DNA of 64,000 bases from Pararhodonellum marinum (GTDB lineage Bacteria > Bacteroidota > Bacteroidia > Cytophagales > Cyclobacteriaceae): positions 102,412 through 166,411 of the forward strand of contig NZ_JACEFJ010000012.1 of NCBI RefSeq assembly GCF_015354735.1, in the 5' to 3' direction. Of this stretch, positions 1 through 8,632 are shown one piece after another. The notes beneath the pieces are model-generated. The model searched no databases and had not been told where the DNA came from. It was given only the letters and a program-made list of their open reading frames with translations. Numbering within the stretch: position 1 is the first letter of the stretch; each line of letters begins with the position of its first letter. The position numbers and the translations under genes are program-made.

Positions 1-1
1 T

Positions 2-262
2 AAAACGGTTAGTGATGCGGTTGAAACGAAAGCCAAGAACTCACCAGCGGGAAAAGACTTAAAAAATGCTGCTGATAGGACTCAAAGAGTTGCTGATCAA
101 CCTAAGCGTTCTCAAGCTAGGCAGGCAGCCAAACAGAGGCAAGCAGATGATGCGGCTAACAAATTGGATAGCTATGGAAAAGGCAGGGCTGCTGCGGCTG
201 GAGCTGCTAGTAGTTCAAGTACATCGACATTAATAAAAGAATCGAAGGATGAGGATAAATAG
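2..262 (+). CDS. C-terminal tail of a polymorphic toxin-like protein (partial)
   Basis: The reading frame is open from the left edge and ends at TAG 260-262, giving the last 86 residues of a larger protein. They are rich in Ala, Lys, Arg, Gln and Ser, with no membrane segment and no Cys; the last part is a Ser/Thr linker followed by an acidic and basic end. A low-complexity end of this kind is common in Bacteroidota Rhs or polymorphic toxins. The context supports that reading: a small membrane protein follows 83 bases later and a broken Rhs-type toxin tip follows that. The toxic activity cannot be named, because the catalytic part lies left of the window or is not recognisable. It could also be the end of an unrelated Ala-rich protein. 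Confidence 0.5.
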   Translation, partial: KTVSDAVETKAKNSPAGKDLKNAADRTQRVADQPKRSQARQAAKQRQADDAANKLDSYGKGRAAAAGAASSSSTSTLIKESKDEDK

Positions 263-345
263 TTCAGAGGTGATGGTATTGAAATTGAGGGTTAAGGTAT
301 TCAATTTTCTGCAGGGACATTAAATTTAGGGAGATAAAGAAGATA

Positions 346-720
346 ATGATAGATTATAAATCGCTCATCACTAAAGCAAAGCAACCAGTAAGCATATTTT
401 ACATACTGCTTTTTGGAGCTGCAATTTACTTTTTAGCAAAAGAGGCTGGCATAACTGGAGCCATCCGTTTTATAGCAACAATATATTGTATTCTACAAGT
501 TTTTAGGAATTATACTAGGTTACAAATACTCATACGAAACAATTTTAAACTAAAGAAATCGCAATACATTCCTTTAATTTTAACGAGTATAATTGTTGTT
601 CTCCTTGTTCTCTTAGTTTTAAATGATTATTTAAGTCGTTTCGTGATCTTTGGTACTTTCCTCATGGGCATAGGTTTTATTCTATTTGAAGGATACCAAA
701 TTTTAAAAAAAAGAACCTAA
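346..720 (+). CDS. Small four-helix membrane protein, candidate immunity protein
   Basis: This 124-residue protein is almost wholly hydrophobic. It has likely membrane segments near residues 17-32, 38-52, 76-93 and 98-116, with a basic loop (about 53-74) between the second and third and a Lys/Arg tail. The ATG at 346 is used; the upstream DNA is AT-rich with no clear ribosome site. I recognise no named family. Its place directly behind a toxin-like tail on the same strand is the usual position of an immunity gene, and polytopic membrane immunity proteins are known for pore-forming or membrane-acting toxins. That role is inferred from position only. Confidence 0.55.
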   Translation: MIDYKSLITKAKQPVSIFYILLFGAAIYFLAKEAGITGAIRFIATIYCILQVFRNYTRLQILIRNNFKLKKSQYIPLILTSIIVVLLVLLVLNDYLSRFVIFGTFLMGIGFILFEGYQILKKRT

Positions 721-810
721 GGGCTGCAACTAATTAGAAACCCCAGCTTCTAATAAGGAGCAGGGGTTATTAAGGATCGCCGCAATGGCCGATAGATTCT
801 ATCGGCATAG

Positions 811-1334
811 CCCCTTGAGGCATTGGGCAATTCAATCAGCGTGATTGATCCCAGTGGAATGGCTGCATTCTCGGGAGATTTTTTTTGGAGAAATCGGCAG
901 GAAGCTGGGAACCGATGGAGTTGATGATAGTAAGCTGTATGTTGTGACGAACAAAAAGGAGGCCAATAGCATACAAGCCAAGAATAAGGCATGTGGTACA
1001 AAACAGGTCAGTGAAGTGAGATCCGCTGTTCAGTTGCCTAGCGCCTTTTTCAGGGGAGAAATTGGATTAGCAGTTGAAAATGCAAAAAAGCCAAATGAAT
1101 CCATAGACGATGCAAAAGGGAGTTTTCACGAAGAAGGGGGCATGTTTGGTTACGGATGCAAACGGGAATGAAAAGCTGGTGCGCGTACAGCAGATTTCTG
1201 GCCAGGATGGGTATACTTTTCCAATAGGTCGAAAACCCAGAAGCCCCCATCTGGGGGGCAGGGGGGAAATTATAAGAATATTTATAACCGCCAAAGGCAA
1301 CCAGACAACAAAGACAACCCGACAACTTTTTTAA
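811..1334 (+). pseudogene. Broken tip of an Rhs-type polymorphic toxin
   Basis: Three reading frames must be joined to recover one protein. From 811 one frame reads an Rhs-core-like end (VIDPSGMAAFSGD). At the T8 run near 881-888 it must shift to the frame reading GTDGVDDSKLYVVTNKKEA, then AVQLPSAFFRGE and FHEEGGMFG. Near 1145 it must shift again to read VTDANGNEKLVRVQQ. I recognise this series (SKLYVVTNKKEA, VQLPSA, FHEEGG.FG, then an acidic NG turn) as typical of Bacteroidota Rhs-associated C-terminal modules. The match fades after about 1230 and the frame stops at 1334. With two frameshifts and no start it is a remnant, probably an orphan toxin tip left by tip exchange. The exact toxin family is not certain. 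Confidence 0.6.
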
Positions 1335-1394
1335 AAGACCACAATCGTCCAACACTAACAAATTTGACAACTTCTACAACTTATCCAAACCAAG

Positions 1395-2978
1395 TCAAAA
1401 CGGCGCCTTACCCCCACTCCCTAACCCTCCGGGAAAACCTTCCTCATCACCGCCGTTGGCCTTGGACTGCACCCGGATCATGTTGCTGTCATCAAATCCC
1501 TGTCCGCTCGCCGCACTGGGAAATTTGCTGCCATAAAAAGCATCCTGGGCCTGATAAGGTGTATTCATCTCAAGGTCGGTGAATTTGGTGTATTTTCCGA
1601 TAAACCGCAATTTGACGTTTTCCAGTGAACCGTTTCTGTGCTTGGCGATGATCACCTCCCCCACTCCGGCAGTGGCATTCCCATCTTCATCTTCGGTGAT
1701 GCCATAGTACTCCGGTCTGTAAAGAAACATGACCATGTCGGCATCCTGCTCAATGGCTCCGGATTCCCTCAAATCAGAAAGCTGGGGCCGCTTGTCTCCT
1801 CCCCTGGTTTCCACCGCTCTGGAAAGCTGGGACAAGGCAATCACAGGCACACTCAATTCCTTGGCGATTTTCTTGAGCGCCCTGGAAATGCTGGCAATCT
1901 CCTGTTCCCGGTTGCCTCCTCCCCCGCCTTTGGCATCTCCCGACATGAGCTGAAGGTAATCGATCACGATCAATTGGACATCATGCTGGGCCTTGAGGCG
2001 TCGGCATTTGGCCCTGAGTTCGAGGATGGAGAGAGCAGGGGTGTCATCTACAAACAGGTTGGCTGCAGAAAGTTTGCTGGTTTTATGAATCAGCTGCTGC
2101 CACTCATGTTCTGCCAGGTTTCCTTTTTTGATTTTTTCGGAATCCAATTCTGCCTCCGAAGAGATCAACCGGTTCACCAGCTGTACCGAAGACATTTCAA
2201 GTGAAAAAATGGCCACCGGGCGATTATGGTCCACAGCGGCATTTCTCAAAACGGAAAGAACAAAGGCCGTCTTACCCATGGCCGGTCTCGCGGCGATGAT
2301 CACCAAGTCAGACTTTTGCCATCCGGAAGTAACCCGGTCCAAAGCAGTAAAACCACTGGGAACACCAGTAAGTCCGTCTTTTTGGCCTTTCTTGCTCTCC
2401 AGTTCCACTATGGCTGCCCGCATGATGGAACTCATGTTGGAGTAATCTTTTCTGATGTTGCTTTCAGAGATGTCAAAAAGGGATTGTTCAGTTTTGTCCA
2501 GCAGTTCAAAGACATCGGAAGTCTCCTCGAAGGCTTCTTTTTGGATTTCCGAAGCGATGCTGATCAATTGCCTTTTCATCGCCTGTTCAGAGATAATCCG
2601 GGAATGGAACTCTATGTTGGCCGCAGAAGAAACCCGCGAAGTAAGTTCGGTAATGTAAAAAGGCCCACCTACAATCTCCAACTTACCGTTTTTACGCAGT
2701 TGGTTGGTTACGGTGAGCAGATCTACAGGTTCACTGGCATTGAAAAGATCCAAAATGGCCTGATAGATTTCTTTGTGGGCATCTTTGTAGAAGCTGTCCG
2801 GTTTCAGGATGTCCACTACCTCAGTTAGGGCATCCTTTTCCAGCATCAATGCACCCAATACGGCTTCTTCGAGATCCAAGGCTTGGGGAGGCAACTTTCC
2901 CAGCCCCATGGTCAGGTCAAGGTTTGGTTTTCTATTGATGGAACTACGTTCTTTTGGATTTGATCTTCCTTCTGCCAT
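1395..2978 (-). CDS. dnaB: Replicative DNA helicase DnaB
   Basis: DnaB is the hexameric 5'-3' helicase that opens the replication fork and loads primase. The 527-residue product has the N-terminal helical domain (PPQALDLEEAVLGALMLE) followed by the RecA-like motor. Walker A is AARPAMGKTA near residue 230, Walker B is LIVIDYLQLM, and ALSQLSRAVE and GAIEQDADMVMFLYRPEYY follow. The protein is slightly longer than the E. coli enzyme because of an N-terminal extension and a Gly-rich C-terminal tail. A longer frame exists only with a TTG at 3005; ATG at 2978 is the better start. The gene stands alone, divergent from mpl. A Gly stretch (about GGGGGN) sits in the loop after Walker B. No intein is present. 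Confidence 0.97.
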   Translation of the reverse strand: MAEGRSNPKERSSINRKPNLDLTMGLGKLPPQALDLEEAVLGALMLEKDALTEVVDILKPDSFYKDAHKEIYQAILDLFNASEPVDLLTVTNQLRKNGKLEIVGGPFYITELTSRVSSAANIEFHSRIISEQAMKRQLISIASEIQKEAFEETSDVFELLDKTEQSLFDISESNIRKDYSNMSSIMRAAIVELESKKGQKDGLTGVPSGFTALDRVTSGWQKSDLVIIAARPAMGKTAFVLSVLRNAAVDHNRPVAIFSLEMSSVQLVNRLISSEAELDSEKIKKGNLAEHEWQQLIHKTSKLSAANLFVDDTPALSILELRAKCRRLKAQHDVQLIVIDYLQLMSGDAKGGGGGNREQEIASISRALKKIAKELSVPVIALSQLSRAVETRGGDKRPQLSDLRESGAIEQDADMVMFLYRPEYYGITEDEDGNATAGVGEVIIAKHRNGSLENVKLRFIGKYTKFTDLEMNTPYQAQDAFYGSKFPSAASGQGFDDSNMIRVQSKANGGDEEGFPGGLGSGGKAPF

Positions 2979-3170
2979 ATCAACAAATGTAAGTGCTTTG
3001 GTCAAAACCTTTTGAACAATTTATTCACTCAGTTATCAACAAAGCCCTAACTTACTTACGAACAATTGGTTAGGTCTATTGTGGAAGCTAAAAAATATAA
3101 TCATCAATACAAATCCATTTCCAAAGTGTATTTAGCCCTATTATTGACCAATTTCCTTATTCCTTTTTCG

Positions 3171-3178
3171 TAGTTTTG
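3171..3178 (+). promoter_or_regulatory. Likely -7 promoter box of mpl
   Basis: TAGTTTTG matches the Bacteroidota sigma-A -7 consensus TAnnTTTG exactly. A TTG lies upstream at 3144-3146, but the spacing (24 bases) is longer than usual. The box overlaps a TTG that could otherwise start the mpl frame, so it supports the ATG at 3197 as the true start with a leader of about a dozen bases. Confidence 0.45.
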
Positions 3179-3196
3179 AACTTTCAGAATTTACCC

Positions 3197-4564
3197 ATGT
3201 CAAAGCAGTATCATTTTATCGCCATTGGAGGAAGTGTCATGCACAACCTGGCTCTTTCTATGGTCAGAAAAGGAGATGTCATCACTGGATCTGATGATGA
3301 AATCTATGAACCCTCTCGAACCCGGCTGAGAGAAGCCGGCATTCTGCCTCCCTCTCTAGGCTGGTATCCGGAGAAGATCCACAGTGGGCTGGACGGCATC
3401 ATTCTGGGGATGCATGCCCGGGCAGACAACCCTGAACTACAAAAGGCCCTTTCCCTAAGTTTACCCGTCTACTCTTTCCCTGAGTTTATCTATGCCCAAA
3501 GCAAAGAGAAGAAAAGAATAGTCATTTCAGGTAGCCATGGCAAAACAACCATTACCTCCATGGTGCTTCATGTCCTGAAATCTTTGGATATGGCATTTGA
3601 TTTCCTCGTGGGAGCTCAAATTGAGGGTTTTGATCTGATGGTGAAAATTTCCGATGCGCCGATCATGCTTATTGAAGGAGATGAATACCTCACCTCCCCC
3701 ATGGATCCAAGGCCTAAGTTTTTTCATTACCACCACGATGTCTTGTTGATGAGCGGCATTGCCTGGGATCATTTCAATGTGTTCAAGACCTTTGAAGATT
3801 ACCGGGTGCAGTTTGAAAAGCTGGTCAAAATGACACCTGCTGACGGCACTTTTATCTACTGTGAAAGTGACCCTTTGGTCAAGGCCTTGGGAGAAGGAGG
3901 ATTCACGGAAGCAGCATTGATCCCCTACCAGACCCATCCCTACCGGGTAAAGGATTCTGTCACTCAATTACTGGCCCCTTCGGGTCCATTGGAAATCGCG
4001 GTTTTCGGAGAACATAATTTACAGAACCTTCAGGGTGCCCTTGAAATATGCAGACAGGTGGGTGTGGCAGATCAAGACTTTTACCAAGCGATCAAAACCT
4101 TTAAGGGAGCGGCAAAAAGACAGGAGATTCTGGCCAAATCCGAAAAAAGCATCTTCTTTAGGGATTTTGCCCATGCACCTTCCAAATTGAAGGCCACGGT
4201 AGATGCTGTAAAACAACAATTCCCTGAAAGAATTTTGGTGGCTGTGCAAGAATTACATACCTACAGTTCTCTGAATGAAGATTTCCTTCCCAATTATGCC
4301 CATACTTTTGATCAGGCTGACGAAGCCATTATTTATTTAAATCCTAAAGCCGTATCTTTAAAAAAACTGTCCCTGATGGACGAGAATACGCTCCGAAATG
4401 GATTCCACAGGAAAGACCTGATATTGTTTACTGAAATTGATGAACTTAAAAATTTTCTGGAATCCAAGAATTACCACAACTCTTGTTTGCTTCTGATGAG
4501 TTCGGGCAACTATGACAACATGGACCTGAACCACTTAATTGAAAAAATAAACCAACCCAACTGA
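3197..4564 (+). CDS. mpl: UDP-N-acetylmuramate:tripeptide ligase Mpl
   Basis: Mpl joins the murein tripeptide L-Ala-gamma-D-Glu-meso-Dap to UDP-MurNAc in the cytoplasm, recycling peptidoglycan. The product has a MurC-like N-terminal nucleotide fold (HFIAIGGSVMHNLALSM), the P-loop GSHGKTTIT near residues 110-118, EGDEYLTSP, GIAWDHFNVF, and the C-terminal Mur domain with FRDFAHAPSKLKATVDAV. At 455 residues from ATG 3197 it matches the usual family length of about 457. The longer frame from TTG 3176 would start inside the promoter box and is not preferred. The exonuclease gene follows four bases later, so the two are probably co-transcribed and end at the terminator near 5400. Confidence 0.94.
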   Translation: MSKQYHFIAIGGSVMHNLALSMVRKGDVITGSDDEIYEPSRTRLREAGILPPSLGWYPEKIHSGLDGIILGMHARADNPELQKALSLSLPVYSFPEFIYAQSKEKKRIVISGSHGKTTITSMVLHVLKSLDMAFDFLVGAQIEGFDLMVKISDAPIMLIEGDEYLTSPMDPRPKFFHYHHDVLLMSGIAWDHFNVFKTFEDYRVQFEKLVKMTPADGTFIYCESDPLVKALGEGGFTEAALIPYQTHPYRVKDSVTQLLAPSGPLEIAVFGEHNLQNLQGALEICRQVGVADQDFYQAIKTFKGAAKRQEILAKSEKSIFFRDFAHAPSKLKATVDAVKQQFPERILVAVQELHTYSSLNEDFLPNYAHTFDQADEAIIYLNPKAVSLKKLSLMDENTLRNGFHRKDLILFTEIDELKNFLESKNYHNSCLLLMSSGNYDNMDLNHLIEKINQPN

Positions 4565-4568
4565 GATC

Positions 4569-5375
4569 ATGCAATTGAATCTAAAAACCCCTCTTGCCTT
4601 TTTTGACCTTGAGGCCACAGGCACCAACATTTCCACAGACCGCATTGTGGAAATTTCCATTTTCAAAATCCATCCCAATGGCAAGGAGGAAACCAAAACC
4701 ATGCTTATCAATCCTACCATTCCCATACCTTTGGAATCTTCATTGATCCATGGGATTTACGACAAGGATGTAAAAGAGTCACCTACTTTCAAGGAGGCCT
4801 CACGAGAGTTGCATCAGTTTTTTGAAGGGGCGGATCTTGCGGGTTTTAATGTGTTGAAGTATGACATTCCGCTTTTGGTAGAAGAGTTCTTAAGGGCAGG
4901 AATTGATTTTGACATAGAAAAAAGAAACCTGCTGGATGCACAGAAGATCTTTTTCATGATGGAAAAAAGAAACCTGACCGCCGCCTATAAATTTTACTGC
5001 GGCAAAAACCTTGAAAATGCCCACAGTGCCGAGGCAGACACCATGGCTACCTATGAGGTTTTTAAAGCCCAAATCGAGCGGTACACCGGAGAAGAAATGG
5101 AAGACCTTCAGGGCAATTTGGTCGGCGTGGTGGAAAATGACATGAAGAAGATCCACAGCATGATCAATGAAAAAATGGTTGACTTGGCCGGCCGCTTTAT
5201 TTTTAATGCCGAAGGTGTGGAGTGCTTTAACTTTGGCAAACACAAGGGCAAACCCATCGAGCAGGTGATCAAGGAAGAACCAGGATATTATGACTGGATG
5301 ATGAAGGGTGATTTTCCTCTGGATACCAAGAGAAAGTTTACCCAAGTAAAACTTCGCAGTTTCAACAACCGATAA
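4569..5375 (+). CDS. DnaQ-like 3'-5' exonuclease
   Basis: This 268-residue protein carries the DEDDh exonuclease fold, which removes nucleotides from DNA 3' ends using two metal ions. ExoI is FFDLEATG (Asp13, Glu15), ExoII lies in FNVLKYDIPLL, and ExoIII is NAHSAEADTM (His about 151, Asp about 156). The C-terminal part (FNFGKHKGKPIEQVI, then YYDWMMKGDFP) is the small domain often found behind ExoX-type exonucleases. It lacks the polymerase-binding tail of a proofreading subunit, so a repair or end-trimming role is more likely than being the main epsilon subunit. It is translated from ATG 4569, four bases after the mpl stop. Confidence 0.88.
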   Translation: MQLNLKTPLAFFDLEATGTNISTDRIVEISIFKIHPNGKEETKTMLINPTIPIPLESSLIHGIYDKDVKESPTFKEASRELHQFFEGADLAGFNVLKYDIPLLVEEFLRAGIDFDIEKRNLLDAQKIFFMMEKRNLTAAYKFYCGKNLENAHSAEADTMATYEVFKAQIERYTGEEMEDLQGNLVGVVENDMKKIHSMINEKMVDLAGRFIFNAEGVECFNFGKHKGKPIEQVIKEEPGYYDWMMKGDFPLDTKRKFTQVKLRSFNNR

Positions 5376-5376
5376 G

Positions 5377-5412
5377 AAAAGCCCGGACCTAATACGATCC
5401 GGGCTTTTTTTA
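5377..5412 (+). terminator. Intrinsic terminator after mpl-exonuclease
   Basis: A GC-rich stem AGCCCGGA / TCCGGGCT (5380-5387 and 5398-5405) with a 10-base loop is followed by a run of T. It lies directly behind the stop codon at 5375. Confidence 0.9.
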
Positions 5413-5481
5413 TTTGAATATTTTTAATCACTTACATGACGATTACAGATCCCGCAAATTCATAAGTTTGCATCAAACAAA

Positions 5482-5531
5482 AATATCTTAATATCAACCA
5501 GTATCAATAAATATCAAGTTTTAGCAGAATC
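5482..5531. repeat. Copy A of a dispersed 50-bp intergenic repeat
   Basis: This AT-rich block (AATATC.TTAATATC, then TATCAAT.AATAT, then AGCAGAATC) matches 26951-27001 over its whole length with only scattered differences. Both copies lie just behind the stop codon of a minus-strand gene: the M48 protease here and the phosphoesterase there. Confidence 0.5.
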
Positions 5532-5550
5532 TTACTCTTAAGCAGATTAT

Positions 5551-6348
5551 TTATTTATTCTTGTTATAATATTCCAATGCCTCCGGCATTTGTTTGTTTA
5601 ATTCTTCAATCCTTCTACCTGGTCCTGGGTGAGTGGAAAGAAATTCTGGAGGGCTTTGTCCGGCACCCGCGCTCATTCTTTCCCAGAAACCAGGGGCTTC
5701 ACGGGGATCATATCCTGCAATAGACATGAAAATCAATCCCAACCGGTCCGCTTCCAATTCATGGTTTCTGGAAAACTGAAGCATGCCCAGTTGGCCTCCA
5801 GCTCCTATGGCCTGCATAAAAATAGCTTGGGTCAGATTTGGATCTTGTCCCATGGCCACTTGAACACCACCCAATAGGCCATTGATGGCCATTTGATTGG
5901 ACATTCTCTCTCTCCCATGACTGGCTACGGCATGGGCAATTTCATGACCCATCACTACCGCGATTCCCGCCTCGTCTTCGCATATTGGAAGAATACCTGT
6001 GTAGAAGGCCACCTTGCCCCCTGGCATGCACCAGGCATTGACTTGGTCACTTTCTATCAAATTAAATTCCCAGGCAAAGCCTTCCAGAATTTCAGTATAC
6101 CCGATTTCTTTAAGGTAAGTTTCTACTGCATTTGCCATGTTTTGACCTACCCTGACCACTTTCTGGCCTTCAGGACTGTTGGTAACGACTTTGCTTTCGG
6201 CCAGTACCTCACCATACTGTTGATAAGCCATGGGAAGGATTTCTGAATTAGGCATCAAGTTCAACTGTCGTCGACCCGACAAGGGCACTTTGGCACAGGA
6301 GTATGCCATCAGCCCTATAAAAAAGAGCGCTATTAGTTTTTTTGTCAT
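5551..6348 (-). CDS. M48-family zinc metalloprotease lipoprotein (LoiP/YcaL-like)
   Basis: This is a 265-residue lipoprotein. The signal peptide ends in the lipobox MAYSC (Cys18). The zinc-protease motif HEIAH is at residues 135-139 with the third ligand in NHELEADRLG (Glu about 199), and the C-terminal FLSTHPGPGRRIEEL block is typical of M48 family C proteins such as LoiP and BepA. Such enzymes act in the periplasm on misfolded outer-membrane proteins. No TPR domain is present, so it resembles the short LoiP/YcaL type rather than BepA. The next gene is divergent. Substrate specificity cannot be read from the sequence. Confidence 0.92.
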   Translation of the reverse strand: MTKKLIALFFIGLMAYSCAKVPLSGRRQLNLMPNSEILPMAYQQYGEVLAESKVVTNSPEGQKVVRVGQNMANAVETYLKEIGYTEILEGFAWEFNLIESDQVNAWCMPGGKVAFYTGILPICEDEAGIAVVMGHEIAHAVASHGRERMSNQMAINGLLGGVQVAMGQDPNLTQAIFMQAIGAGGQLGMLQFSRNHELEADRLGLIFMSIAGYDPREAPGFWERMSAGAGQSPPEFLSTHPGPGRRIEELNKQMPEALEYYNKNK

Positions 6349-6517
6349 GGTTTAGTTTTTTGTTATACAAAAATGTCCAAAAAAGATGCCAGTTCAAAAT
6401 CAAGCGATCAAATAATAAAGCATAGGCTCATTTCACAAGAAGGACTTTCATTCCCTCACTATCCCAATAAATCAAAAAAAAAGTTTAAATTTCTACGAAA
6501 TTTATTTTGACCCAACC

Positions 6518-8323
6518 ATGAAAAAACAAATTTTTGCTTTTTTTTTAGGTGCTTCGGTGATTTTTCAGTTCCAAGTTTTTTCTATGGAGCAAGAGCAATC
6601 AAATAGCTCGAAGGACTTGTCCATCCCTGCAGATACTACAGAAGGATTGCCTGAGCATCAAGAAGATCTTACCCAAATGGAAGAGCAAAACAAGGTTCAG
6701 ATCCCGCCTTTGCGTCAACTTTCAGAAGAAATGAAGACTCAGATGGAAGATATCATCCAAAGAGATTCCATCCATCGAATCTATGTCAAATATCAAATGG
6801 ACGAACTTAAGGCCATTAGCGAGGGATATCCAGTAGCACCTTTTAGGGATACGCTATTTTTCATTTATACCCGACTGGGCCAACTGAGCGCCGCTGAAAG
6901 GGCTGAAAACATCAATTTTAAAATAAAGGAGGTTTTCAAAACGGGTAAATATGTGTCCGATTCCTTAAAAGTTGTTTCCAACAATGGTTTTGAGGACATC
7001 TCATACCAGGATTTGATCTTGGTATCCATTAGTCCTGTTGATGCGCTGTGGTATGAAAAAACAGCCCCTGAGCTGGCAGAAATTTACAAAGAATCCATAA
7101 ACCAGGCATTAGGGCTCCATTTTGAAAGCAATACCATCAAGGAATGGTTGAAAAAATTAGGTCTTGTCTTGTTGATCATTTTAGGGGTGAGCCTTATTGT
7201 GGCGGTAATCAATAGGTTATTTAAACGTTTAGGACATTACCTGAGTAGCAAAAAGGAAGCTTTCACCCATGGTTTTTCATTTCGAAATGTGCAGCTCTTC
7301 AATGCAAAGGATTTCGAGCGGGTAACTTTACAGATTCTTTATTTCACCAAATTGCTGGCCATTTTTTTTGCCATTTACTTATCCTTGCCCTTACTCTTCA
7401 GTATTTTTCCCGAAACCCAAGAGTACACCAACACCTTATTGGGTTGGGTATTAGAACCAGCACAGAAGGCGCTCAATGGCATGTTAGGCTTTTTGCCTGA
7501 TCTTTTTACCATTTTGGTGATTTATTACATATTCCATTATGCCATCAAAGGCATTCGTTTTTTTGTCACTGAAATTGAACACGACAAAATTCAGATTTCA
7601 GGTTTTCCGGCAGAATGGGCGCAACCGACTTTCAGCATTGTAAGGTTTTTGCTGTACGCATTTATGCTCGTCCTGATTTTTCCCTATTTGCCGGGTTCGG
7701 GATCCGAGGCTTTCCAGGGAGTGTCTATTTTTGTCGGAGTGATCTTTTCACTGGGTTCTACCGGTGCAATTTCCAATATGATCGCTGGCTTGGTCATCAC
7801 TTATATGAGGCCATTCAAATTGGGAGACCGGATCAAAATCAATGATATCACGGGGGATGTGATCGAAAAAACCATGTTGGTCACAAGACTACGAACCCCT
7901 AAAAATGAAGACATCACCATTCCTAACTCAACCATTCTTTCCAGTAATACGGTCAATTTTTCTGCCAATGCCAAAGAGGATGGCCCTGGTCTGATCGTAC
8001 ATACCACCGTTACCATAGGCTATGATGTTCCTTGGAAAAAAATACATGCCGCATTGATCGAAGCAGCCTGCAGAACCAATATGATCATGCCCAAACCCAA
8101 ACCTTTTGTTTTACAAACCAGTTTGGATGACAATTACGTGGCCTATCAGATCAATGCCTACACCAAATTTGCCAACAAACAGCCCACCATCTATTCCCTA
8201 TTGCACCAAAACATTCAGGATGTCTGCAAAGAAATGGACATTGAGATCCTGTCTCCCCACTATCGGGCCAACCGGGACGGAACAGAAAGCACCATACCCT
8301 CAGATTGGAAATCACCTGAATAA
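6518..8323 (+). CDS. MscS-family mechanosensitive channel with periplasmic domain
   Basis: The 601-residue protein begins with a signal peptide (MKKQIFAFFLGASV, cleaved near residue 22). A soluble, probably periplasmic region of about 185 residues follows, then five membrane segments near residues 212-232, 273-295, 325-345, 372-392 and 402-430. The last contains the pore helix (SLGSTGAISNMIAGLVITYM). The MscS beta domain follows (MRPFKLGDRIKINDITGDV, then TIPNSTILSSNTVNFS), and the C-terminal cytoplasmic cage ends at about 590. It should open on membrane tension to release solutes during hypo-osmotic shock. The extra N-terminal domain makes it larger than E. coli MscS (286 residues). It stands alone. 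Confidence 0.92.
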   Translation: MKKQIFAFFLGASVIFQFQVFSMEQEQSNSSKDLSIPADTTEGLPEHQEDLTQMEEQNKVQIPPLRQLSEEMKTQMEDIIQRDSIHRIYVKYQMDELKAISEGYPVAPFRDTLFFIYTRLGQLSAAERAENINFKIKEVFKTGKYVSDSLKVVSNNGFEDISYQDLILVSISPVDALWYEKTAPELAEIYKESINQALGLHFESNTIKEWLKKLGLVLLIILGVSLIVAVINRLFKRLGHYLSSKKEAFTHGFSFRNVQLFNAKDFERVTLQILYFTKLLAIFFAIYLSLPLLFSIFPETQEYTNTLLGWVLEPAQKALNGMLGFLPDLFTILVIYYIFHYAIKGIRFFVTEIEHDKIQISGFPAEWAQPTFSIVRFLLYAFMLVLIFPYLPGSGSEAFQGVSIFVGVIFSLGSTGAISNMIAGLVITYMRPFKLGDRIKINDITGDVIEKTMLVTRLRTPKNEDITIPNSTILSSNTVNFSANAKEDGPGLIVHTTVTIGYDVPWKKIHAALIEAACRTNMIMPKPKPFVLQTSLDDNYVAYQINAYTKFANKQPTIYSLLHQNIQDVCKEMDIEILSPHYRANRDGTESTIPSDWKSPE

Positions 8324-8632
8324 GTGAAAAGTCATGGAAATCAATATTTTCGCACCACGATTCCTAAAGTAAATCTATCGCTTTTACACGCTGCTACCTG
8401 GCAGAGAACCTAGACGGATTCCAACGTTTTTTCCAAAAAATAATTTCTTAGGTTTCATCTAAACAGATTCAAATATTTGCTACATTTCCTCATTAAATAA
8501 CCCATATTGACTTTAAAAACTTTTCATCATAGCTTTTCTTATCGACCCATTTTCGATTTTTAAAAAAGAAACATGGCAAAATAAACCTGAAAATTATGGT
8601 TTAAGGTGTTGGACAACTTTAACTTCCCAGTC

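Noticed and set aside
845..1171. A separate 108-residue gene
   Set aside because: It has no ATG, and its neighbours in other frames continue the same toxin-tip sequence, so it is one piece of a pseudogene.
3176..3196. Start of mpl at TTG 3176
   Set aside because: The TTG lies inside a perfect -7 box and the ATG 21 bases later gives the usual Mpl N-terminus and length.
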